A DNA stretch of 6,679 nucleotides from Victivallales bacterium (GTDB lineage: Bacteria; Verrucomicrobiota; Lentisphaeria; Oligosphaerales; Oligosphaeraceae). The notes beneath the pieces are model-generated. The model saw nothing but the letters and a program-made list of their open reading frames with translations. It made no database searches and was not told the origin of the DNA. The stretch lies in assembly GCA_017431185.1 (NCBI GenBank), contig JAFRLP010000436.1:1-6679 (forward strand), read 5' to 3'. The position numbers and the translations under genes were made by a program. Each line of letters begins with the position of its first letter. Position 1 is the first letter of the stretch. This document shows, one piece after another, positions 1 through 5,940 of the stretch.

Positions 1-177
1 AGCGAAGCCGCCGTGGAAGCGGAACTCGTTCGCCGGAGCCGCCGCAAAAAACAGCTCCCGACGCTGCGGGAGCTGCTGCAAAACTGGAAACCGAACCGCT
101 TTACGCTGCTCGGGATTCTTCTGATGGGGCTTTCGTTCCTGTGCTTGTCCTCGGGGAAAGACTGTTCCCGCAGATAG
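1..177 (+). CDS. C-terminal fragment of a possible membrane-anchored protein (partial, 5' end outside window)
   Basis: Frame 1 is open from the window edge to a TAG at 175-177 and gives 58 residues. The fragment begins with a charged Arg/Lys/Glu-rich stretch. It continues with a segment around PTLRELLQNWKPNRF and ends in a hydrophobic run (FTLLGILLMGLSFLCL, about residues 35-50) that could be a C-terminal membrane anchor, followed by a short polar tail. Codon third positions are G/C-rich, as expected for coding DNA here. I do not recognise the family. The same bases are read in the opposite direction by the tail of the Rpn-like gene; that reading is a Ser/Arg-rich low-complexity string, so I favour the plus strand as the real coding sense, at least over the first ~140 bases. 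The last ten or so residues may be junk added where the two genes were joined. Confidence 0.45.
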   Translation, partial: SEAAVEAELVRRSRRKKQLPTLRELLQNWKPNRFTLLGILLMGLSFLCLSSGKDCSRR

Positions 178-1037
178 CAAACAAATTCCCTGGCAGTCAT
201 CTCGCATCCGCTTTTCTCCCCCTCTCTCCTACTCTCTTTCCTCATGTCCTCAATTGCCTTGCACATGTTGACGGTCTCCTGTTGGTTGTCAAGTTGATAC
301 TGGCATCCGGCGAGTTCCAGCAGCCCCAGCGCCAGGTGGCGCGGCATGGCCTGGAACGACGGATTCCTCCTCAACAGCTCCTCCAACCGTTCCCTGTCCT
401 TCAATGCTCCCGCTAAATTTAGCACGGAATTCAAATTTTGCTCACTGCCCTGGAGCATTTTCCGGGGAATTTCCGACGGAATGAGCAGCGGGTATTGCAG
501 CCGTGGCTCAAACGCGTGGAGTTCGGGAAAGGGAGCCGGCTCCAGCATGTCGGCAAACTGCTGCGGAACCTCCCAGGGGGTGTCCCCCCAGTAGATTACA
601 ATCGTGACCACCCGCGCAAACCGGAATCCCCTGCCCACTCCGCTGAGGAACTCCACGCCGTCCTTCGGCTCTCCCTCACGGTGGAACCGCTCTCTCGCGG
701 CACGCACCTGGCGCCCGTATGACATGTCATGCAGCTCCTTCACCCGCCAGGGCATCAGGAGATGGGGGTTCAACTGGTTCTCGATGAACAGCAGGAGGCT
801 GTTGTCGGGGTCCGCTGCGTCCCACTGGATGCGTCTGGCCACGTCGCAGGTCCGCCCCCTGCCCTGCCATTTTCCGCTTGCGTCACGCATCAGGGCAATC
901 TCCCGCTCCGAGGCGGGGCGCAGCATGGAGGGTTCAACCAGCCTGCGTCCGTCCCCGAACACGATATTGAACACGTCGGCGACCGCCTGGTCGCTCTCGA
1001 ACAGCATCTTCAGCATCACATCCACGTTGTTCGACAT
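1..1037 (-). CDS. Rpn/YhgA-like PD-(D/E)XK nuclease-family protein (partial, 3' end outside window; tail probably aberrant)
   Basis: An ATG at 1037-1035 with AGGAGG six bases upstream opens a frame that runs off the left edge (345 codons, no stop). The protein resembles the Rpn family (recombination-promoting nuclease/putative transposase, YhgA-like; a PD-(D/E)XK fold). Family-like signatures include DVFNIVFGDGRRLVEPSML (residues 21-39), FIENQ (84-88) leading into MPWRVKELHDMSYGRQ (95-110), and VVTIVIYWGDTPWEVP (143-158). Candidate active-site residues are D65, E86 and Q88, matching the D...ExQ arrangement of the family; this assignment is inference. A charged segment with EGEK (272-275) is typical of the family's C-terminal part. 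After about residue 290 the sequence turns Ser/Arg-rich and is antisense to another plausible coding frame, so the natural C-terminus may have been lost. Family members in E. coli (RpnA-E) cleave DNA and promote RecA-independent recombination. Whether this one is active cannot be told. Confidence 0.82.
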   Translation of the reverse strand, partial: MSNNVDVMLKMLFESDQAVADVFNIVFGDGRRLVEPSMLRPASEREIALMRDASGKWQGRGRTCDVARRIQWDAADPDNSLLLFIENQLNPHLLMPWRVKELHDMSYGRQVRAARERFHREGEPKDGVEFLSGVGRGFRFARVVTIVIYWGDTPWEVPQQFADMLEPAPFPELHAFEPRLQYPLLIPSEIPRKMLQGSEQNLNSVLNLAGALKDRERLEELLRRNPSFQAMPRHLALGLLELAGCQYQLDNQQETVNMCKAIEDMRKESRREGEKSGCEMTAREFVCYLREQSFPEDKHRNESPIRRIPSSVKRFGFQFCSSSRSVGSCFLRRLRRTSSASTAAS

Positions 1038-1043
1038 AGACTG

Positions 1044-1049
1044 CCTCCT
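1044..1049 (-). promoter_or_regulatory. Strong Shine-Dalgarno site of the Rpn-like gene
   Basis: The minus strand reads AGGAGG six bases before the ATG at 1037. This fixes the start of the Rpn-like gene, and nothing upstream in that frame extends the family similarity. Confidence 0.8.
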
Positions 1050-1086
1050 GGTCAAGTTTTGCCTGTTGCGCGAAAGACTGACCAGG

Positions 1087-1114
1087 AATATAGCATAGTT
1101 TGTAACTTTGTCAA
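1087..1114 (-). promoter_or_regulatory. Sigma-70-like promoter for the Rpn-like gene
   Basis: On the minus strand a perfect TTGACA (1114-1109) is followed after 16 bases by TATATT (1092-1087), which matches five of six bases of the -10 consensus. Transcription would begin near 1080, giving a leader of about 40 bases that includes the AGGAGG site. The promoter sits at the edge of an AT-rich island in otherwise GC-rich DNA, which supports independent expression of this gene rather than read-through from the ATPase gene. A second TTGACA at 1217-1212 with AT-rich DNA after it might be an additional, weaker promoter. Confidence 0.65.
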
Positions 1115-1346
1115 GTGCTTTTTTGGGTCTTTTATCCAAATTTTCTTATTTTTTAATTACTTTCTTTCTACATTCTTTATAACATTATATATATCATAAA
1201 AAGAAAATTATTGTCAAATTCCACGTTGGGTGGCGAAGGGTATTTCCGGCGGCGGGAGTCGGGTGCCCGCGTCAAAAAGGCACGGGTTAGCGGCAGCGGG
1301 ATGCCGCAAGGCAGACTGGTCAGCCGACCCATAGACTCCAACTTGC

Positions 1347-1370
1347 CCGCGAGGGCTTCAGCCCTCGCGG
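1347..1370. repeat. Perfect GC-rich palindrome (10-bp stem, TTCA/TGAA loop)
   Basis: CCGCGAGGGC is followed by TTCA and then by its exact reverse complement GCCCTCGCGG. It lies 24 bases downstream of the AAA-ATPase stop codon. No T-run follows on either strand, so it is not a classical intrinsic terminator. It may stabilise the mRNA 3' end or be one copy of a dispersed REP-like palindrome; the core GGGCTGAAGCCC resembles palindromes linked to REP-associated IS200/IS605-like transposases. The hairpin is seen directly; its role is inference. Confidence 0.7.
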
Positions 1371-1394
1371 ATTGAACAGGCGGCGGTGGATGAT

Positions 1395-2945
1395 TTACAC
1401 GGACTGCGAGGTCCAGTCCTGGATCTGCCCCTGCTCCATGTCGAAGTTCACCCCCACCAGCATGATCTTCTTGCAGGAGTTCATGTATCGCCGATAGTAG
1501 TCGCGCTCCTTTATCTGCTCCAGGGCGATTTCCCCGCTCTTGTCGAGCTTGAACTCGAACACGAACACGTAGTCCTCGTTTGCGGCGACCGCGTCGATGC
1601 GGCCCTGGTTTGTCCTGGACTCCGCCGTGATGCTGATGCCGAGCAGCATGAAGACGGAGAAGAAGAGCAGACGGAAGCTGTTCTCGTCCTTCAGGTGGAC
1701 ATCGTAGGGGACCTTGGCGAAGAAGACCTTCATCGTCTCCATGAAACCGTCCACGTCGCCCGCCGTTACCGCGTCGGCGAGGCGATACACGGAGTCCTTG
1801 ACCTGGGCGGACTGCATTCCGCTGCAATAGCCTGCCAGATAGGTCTCAAAAGAGCCCTTGACCTCCAGGTTCGGAAATCGCAGCCAGTAGGCGGTGTCGC
1901 CGTATCGCTTCACCGCTCTGTCGATGGTGAGGTATCCCGTCTGGAGAAGGAAAGTCAAGGGAGGGATGCGGTCAATCTCGAATGCATCGAATGCGAAGTT
2001 GGAGACGGGGGCTTCCAGCACTTTCTCCAGATTGAATCGCTGCTTCTTCATCAGTTCGAGGAGGAAGGTGGGCGTACCCGTCGAGAACCAGTAGTTGTTG
2101 AACTTGCCACCTGACTTGAGGAACTGCGCCAGCGAAACGGGATTGTAAACGGTCTTGGAGCTTTCTTCAAAGCGGTAGCCGTTGTACCATTTCCTGATTT
2201 CCCGCATGAACTCTTCCGGGTCCTGATTGCCTGTCAGCGCGGCGATGCGGTCGCCGAAGTTTGCCTCAAGCTCCTCCTGGGTGTATCCGAGCATCGTGGC
2301 GAAACGGGCATCCATCGTGATGTCCGTCAGGTTGTTCAGTTCCGAGAAAAGGGACACATGGCAGAATTTGCTGACGCCAGTGATGAACGCCAGACGAAGC
2401 ATCGCGTTCTTCTCCTTGATCACGGAATAGAAGACCTTCAAGGCAGCCAGGAAATCCTGGCAATTGGACTTGGTGATATTGTTCAGGATGGGCTTGTCGT
2501 ACTCGTCAAGGAGTATGACGACGTCGCCCTTTTCGTCGTGGAGTGTCTGAATAAGCTCATGGAACATCGTGTCAGATGAGTTCATCGGCAAGGATACATT
2601 GTTGCATTTTGCCTGCTCAAGGAGAATCTGCTTGAAACTATTCTCCATTTTCTCCAGCGTGCTAAAATCCCGCCCGTTCATGTCGAGCTGGATGACGGGA
2701 TGCGTCTTCCAGTCGTAGGGTTTGTCGTAGAGGGCTAGCCCCTTGAAGAGTTCCTTCTTGCCCTCGAAGACGGCTTTCAGCGTGGAGACGGTCAGCGACT
2801 TGCCGAAACGGCGCGGACGCGACAGGAAATAGGATTCTCCTTCAGGCCTGACAAGCTGCCAGATGTACTCCGTCTTGTCCACATACTGGTAGCCGCCCTT
2901 GATGAGTTTTTCAAATGTGTAAATACTGCTGGTTATGTCTTTCAT
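1395..2945 (-). CDS. AAA-ATPase-like / PDDEXK_9 (DUF1703) family protein
   Basis: A complete 516-residue protein of the family that joins a degenerate AAA-ATPase domain (AAA-ATPase_like, PF09820) to a C-terminal PD-(D/E)XK nuclease-like domain (PDDEXK_9, PF08011). It starts with the family-typical MKDITSSIYTFEKLI...YVDKTEYIW. The Walker A-type loop is SRPRRFGKS (residues 42-50), the Walker B-type motif VVILLDEYDKP (142-152), followed by FITGVSKF and KWYNGYRF (about 252-259). The nuclease-like end has GRID (448-451) and EFK (464-466), with a following Gln at about 477, so the D...ExK catalytic core looks intact. Length is normal and it ends in TAA. The start at 2945 is chosen because family similarity begins there and a weak AAGG lies six bases upstream; a TTG at 3032 would add 29 unrelated residues. 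These proteins are abundant in anaerobic host-associated bacteria; their role is unproven, with mobile or conflict-related functions suggested. The gene stands alone, with a 238-base gap upstream and 357 bases downstream. Confidence 0.93.
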   Translation of the reverse strand: MKDITSSIYTFEKLIKGGYQYVDKTEYIWQLVRPEGESYFLSRPRRFGKSLTVSTLKAVFEGKKELFKGLALYDKPYDWKTHPVIQLDMNGRDFSTLEKMENSFKQILLEQAKCNNVSLPMNSSDTMFHELIQTLHDEKGDVVILLDEYDKPILNNITKSNCQDFLAALKVFYSVIKEKNAMLRLAFITGVSKFCHVSLFSELNNLTDITMDARFATMLGYTQEELEANFGDRIAALTGNQDPEEFMREIRKWYNGYRFEESSKTVYNPVSLAQFLKSGGKFNNYWFSTGTPTFLLELMKKQRFNLEKVLEAPVSNFAFDAFEIDRIPPLTFLLQTGYLTIDRAVKRYGDTAYWLRFPNLEVKGSFETYLAGYCSGMQSAQVKDSVYRLADAVTAGDVDGFMETMKVFFAKVPYDVHLKDENSFRLLFFSVFMLLGISITAESRTNQGRIDAVAANEDYVFVFEFKLDKSGEIALEQIKERDYYRRYMNSCKKIMLVGVNFDMEQGQIQDWTSQSV

Positions 2946-3151
2946 GCGAAACCTTGACGAAATGCGAGGATGAACACCGTCAATCCCCCGACTGAACTGT
3001 TCCCCCAAAATCGATATAAGGTAATACTTCAAATGGCCTTTGCAACGTCATCTGCACAAAAAATGCCTCAAACCGCTCCTGGAACACCTGGTTCTGTGGC
3101 TGCTCTGTCAATCAAGGGCAGTGGTTCTGAACAGTCTCCATTGAAGGGTAT

Positions 3152-3190
3152 CTAGGTGTCTAGAGTCCTAGGTGTCTAGGGTTCTAGGGA
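3152..3190. repeat. CTAG tandem array, 8-base period (16-base unit)
   Basis: CTAG occurs at 3152, 3160, 3168, 3176 and 3184, exactly every 8 bases. The larger unit is 16 bases: CTAGGTGTCTAGAGTC (3152-3167), CTAGGTGTCTAGGGTT (3168-3183), then a partial third copy. The TAG stop codon of the kinase gene (3186-3184) is the reverse reading of the last CTAG. CTAG is generally rare in bacterial genomes, so five in 36 bases is not expected by chance. The tract lies in the 238-base gap between the kinase and AAA-ATPase genes; the rest of that gap shows no gene and no clear terminator. Confidence 0.85.
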
Positions 3191-5937
3191 GCCTCGACGA
3201 GGATGGCGTCCAAATAATCCAGCATGACCAGTCGGCCACGGTGGGCGGCGAGGATGACGTGGGGGACGGGGCTGATGGGGACCAGCCGTTTCTCGGTATC
3301 GTCAATCTCCAGGCCGGGGAACTCGCTGACGGAGCCGTCGCTCTGCTCCCAGTCCCCATAGAAATACACCGGTCCCAGGGCAATCCTGAGGTCATGCGGC
3401 AGCAACTCCGCTGCACGGCGTACCTGCTCCGAGGTGGCAAGCACAGGTTGCCTCGCTCCCATGAACCGCGCAAACGGCCTGGCCACATCGGAGGCCAGGC
3501 CAGCGCGGAGGACAAGCAGCCGCCGTCCATCCAGCTCAATGGTCGCCAGCGTTCCATTCCTGAGCCAGGCGTCCAGCCGTGACTCGAATGCGGCCTGATT
3601 CTCCCATCGCAGGAGAGTGGAGGGCAGACCGGTGTTCTTACCCACAGGACAGAAGGCACTGGCGCTTGCCCCCAGGCAATCCAGGTTTTCTCCCTGCGAT
3701 TTGACGGGAATACTGACAGAAGCCTTGTCAGAGAGGCGTCGCCACGCGCCGTCCACCCGCTGAATGCCCAACGGACAGGGGAAACTGGGAATCAGAGAGG
3801 CCTGGCGCATCCAATTGCCCAGTTCCGCACGGTTGACCGTTTCAGGGAGCGCGGCCCCGACATCAGCGGCCAGCGTGGACGAACGGCTCCAGTTCGTGCG
3901 GGCGTGACAGATGCTCCATCCAGCATAGACCGCCGACTGAATCGTGACCTCCCGAATATCGGGACCGCGGTACCAGGACTTGGTGAAATAGTCCTCCGCC
4001 GTCGGCGCAAGCACAGGGCGAAAGCCACCGCTGCCGTTGACGTAGCATTGACTCCGCAGGTAGGCATGACGGGCGACGACACTGGAACGCTTGTCCCTGT
4101 AGCTGGCTCCTCTGGCAACCACGGAGCAAGGCTGCTCCGGCGGCAATTCGGGGTAGGGTTCGACCAGCTCGGAGAGATTGTCGTCCATTCCCTGCAACTG
4201 CAATCCAAGGACACTGTGCGGCGTATCCCCGGGCGGGCGGTTCTCCTGGTCGGACGGGAGGTCGCGGGCGGGTGGGGGCCGTCCCTCCCATCCGCCAAAA
4301 GCCGCGAACTCCCACTCCTCCTCTGTCGGCGGGCGGAAGGCATATCCCTGGGGCAGCACACTGCGCCCTCTGGCATATTTGGTCATGTTGCGGCAGAACG
4401 AGAGAACCTCGTTCCAGCAGAGATACTCCGCCGCCTGCCTAGGGGAGACCCGCCGTGCCGTCAGCCAGGAGATGAGCTGGAACTGTTCTGCGGAGAGTTC
4501 CGACTCGCAAATCCAGTACGGATATGGGATTCGGCGAACATTCTTGGTGGTGGGGGAGACAAACGAGCCTGGCGCGACAAAGGTGAAACGGAAGGAGGAC
4601 TGGCTGCTGAAAACCACCGCCGAACCGAGTTCCACGCCATTGGAACCGGCGAGTCGCGCCGCGTCCCGTACCAACTGCTCCCGCAGATTTTCTCGTGCCG
4701 TCGCCGGCAGGAAATAGTTTCCCAGCGGGGAGGACAGGTAGCCCCAGCCTGAAGCGCACGCCGAAAAGTCGGCGGTGGAGCCTGGCGCAGGGAGATGGCG
4801 CAATGCGCAGGCCTGCACCCCTTCCCGAATGGCGGCCAACTGTGCGGCTGGCTGGTCTGGCTTGCCCGCTGCCAGAAGGGGCTCCCATTGGCTGACGGGG
4901 AGGGCCACGGGCTGTTCACCCAGTCCATTCAATTGCAGATTGAGCTGGGGCAGGCGGTCTTGCAGCCAGTTCAGTTCCTGTCGCAATGCGTCCGTACGGG
5001 CAGACAGCGCCTGCCGACGCAAGGCGGCACGGCGATGCATCCACCAGCCGCCTGCGGCAAACGCCGCCCCCAGCAAAAGCACGATGAGCAGGCCGACGGC
5101 CAGACGACGGCGCAGGGCGGGACGCACAAACAGCGCGTCGCGAAAACGGAGAAGCGGGCCGTGCGGCTGTATGGTGCGGGGCATCACCTTACGGCATGCC
5201 GCGCAGTTCTGGAGACGCGCCTGGGGAGACTCGGCGCAAAAACGAACAATGGGGCGGCATATCTGGTAGAGCTCCTCCACTGGCAAATCCTCTGGCAGCT
5301 TCGGGAAGCGTTCAGGCGGCCTGCCAGTGACAGTATGGTAGATCAGTATCCCCAGCGCATAGATGTCGGAGGTCGGGGAGGCCTTGGCGTGCCCTCGGTA
5401 GATTTCGGGGGCTATGTAGCCTGGCGTGCCAGCCACGGAGAGGGTCTGGTCGAAGGTTCGGGTCAGGCCAGGGTCGGCCAGTTTCGGCGAACCGTTGACG
5501 AACAGCACGTTCTCCGGCTTGATGTCACGGTGCACAAAGCCAGCGCGGTGCATCGCCTCCAGGCCATCCAGTAGGGCGTGGCAGATGTCCAGGCACTCCG
5601 ACGCAGGGAGACGACCATATTTCCGAAGCCGATGCGCCAGAGTGTCCGGTTCGTAGCCGATGGCGGCTGAATTGTCGGCGGCCTCCATGACATAGAATGG
5701 CAGCCCCTGCTCCAGGCCGCAATGCAGGATGGGCATCAACCCAGGCACGCCCGTGCCGATGCGGATGAAATTGCGCAGTCCCTGGAGCTCGTACTCCCCC
5801 GCTTCGGGGGTGAGAAGCAACTTGACGGCCACGCGGCGTCCGAGACAGTCCTCCGCCAGATAGACCCGTCCAAATGCGCCGTGACCACATTCGGTGATGA
5901 TTCGGCAGCCTGCGATGATGTCGCCTGGCCCTGGCAT
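3184..5937 (-). CDS. Membrane-anchored Ser/Thr protein kinase with FGE-sulfatase-like sensor region
   Basis: A 917-residue protein. The N-terminal kinase domain (about 8-250) has a Gly-rich loop GHGAFGRVY (18-26... ending at Y26), the VAVK lysine (K39), a full catalytic loop HRDIKPEN (136-143), GTPGYIAPE (170-178) and SDIYALG (190-196). The metal-binding DFG triad reads DPG (155-157). A Cys-containing segment with CAAC (245-248) closes the domain. One membrane helix (about 279-299, LAVGLLIVLLLGAAFAAGGWW) is followed by a short helical Arg/Leu/Gln-rich stretch (300-335). The outer part includes a SUMF1/FGE-sulfatase-like region (about 452-643): FRPPTEEEWEFAA (534-546), GMDDNLSELVEP (583-594), RGASYRD (609-615), GFRPV (638-642). 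The cysteines used by true formylglycine-generating enzymes are absent after RGAS, so it is probably a binding or sensing module. Residues ~650-917 are unassigned. The ATG lies 3 bases after the sigma-factor stop with no strong ribosome site, suggesting translational coupling. Likely role: sensing an external or envelope signal and phosphorylating a cytoplasmic target. Confidence 0.9.
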   Translation of the reverse strand: MPGPGDIIAGCRIITECGHGAFGRVYLAEDCLGRRVAVKLLLTPEAGEYELQGLRNFIRIGTGVPGLMPILHCGLEQGLPFYVMEAADNSAAIGYEPDTLAHRLRKYGRLPASECLDICHALLDGLEAMHRAGFVHRDIKPENVLFVNGSPKLADPGLTRTFDQTLSVAGTPGYIAPEIYRGHAKASPTSDIYALGILIYHTVTGRPPERFPKLPEDLPVEELYQICRPIVRFCAESPQARLQNCAACRKVMPRTIQPHGPLLRFRDALFVRPALRRRLAVGLLIVLLLGAAFAAGGWWMHRRAALRRQALSARTDALRQELNWLQDRLPQLNLQLNGLGEQPVALPVSQWEPLLAAGKPDQPAAQLAAIREGVQACALRHLPAPGSTADFSACASGWGYLSSPLGNYFLPATARENLREQLVRDAARLAGSNGVELGSAVVFSSQSSFRFTFVAPGSFVSPTTKNVRRIPYPYWICESELSAEQFQLISWLTARRVSPRQAAEYLCWNEVLSFCRNMTKYARGRSVLPQGYAFRPPTEEEWEFAAFGGWEGRPPPARDLPSDQENRPPGDTPHSVLGLQLQGMDDNLSELVEPYPELPPEQPCSVVARGASYRDKRSSVVARHAYLRSQCYVNGSGGFRPVLAPTAEDYFTKSWYRGPDIREVTIQSAVYAGWSICHARTNWSRSSTLAADVGAALPETVNRAELGNWMRQASLIPSFPCPLGIQRVDGAWRRLSDKASVSIPVKSQGENLDCLGASASAFCPVGKNTGLPSTLLRWENQAAFESRLDAWLRNGTLATIELDGRRLLVLRAGLASDVARPFARFMGARQPVLATSEQVRRAAELLPHDLRIALGPVYFYGDWEQSDGSVSEFPGLEIDDTEKRLVPISPVPHVILAAHRGRLVMLDYLDAILVEAP

Positions 5938-5940
5938 TGG

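Larger units (their letters stand above)
1038..1394. other. Intergenic region with AT-rich island
   Basis: No convincing gene lies in these 357 bases. The part next to the Rpn-like gene (about 1095-1220) is strongly AT-rich, with T runs and ATATATA-like strings, and holds the promoter described separately. The part next to the ATPase gene (about 1220-1394) is GC-rich, without coding signatures in either direction, and contains a perfect palindromic hairpin at 1347-1370. The sharp change in base composition suggests that the two halves have different origins. Confidence 0.6.

Noticed and set aside
604..1098. Plus-strand frames across 141-1199
   Set aside because: They lie antisense to the Rpn-like gene, which has a strong ribosome site, promoter and family motifs.
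1347..1370. Classical intrinsic terminator for the AAA-ATPase gene
   Set aside because: No T-rich run follows the hairpin on the minus strand; recorded as a palindrome instead.
1177..1827. A 216-residue minus-strand frame overlapping the end of the AAA-ATPase gene
   Set aside because: It is a shifted frame of the true gene; the Arg/Gly-rich translation is typical of an out-of-frame reading.
1386..2114. A 242-residue plus-strand frame opposite the AAA-ATPase gene
   Set aside because: It is antisense to the PDDEXK_9 domain with intact GRID/EFK motifs and has no recognisable protein character.
2946..3032. Upstream TTG start that would lengthen the AAA-ATPase protein by 29 residues
   Set aside because: Family similarity begins exactly at the ATG at 2945, and the extra residues look unrelated.
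3152..3190. A possible CRISPR remnant
   Set aside because: The repeat unit is only 8 or 16 bases with no unique spacers of the expected length and no cas genes nearby.
4009..4584. An active formylglycine-generating enzyme
   Set aside because: The cysteines required for catalysis after the RGGS-like motif are missing and the domain is fused behind a kinase and membrane helix.
3904..5574. Long plus-strand open frames (3904-4752 and 4795-5574) opposite the kinase gene
   Set aside because: They are antisense to a protein with clear kinase, membrane and FGE-like motifs; their translations show no family features and arise from the G/C-rich third positions of the real gene.
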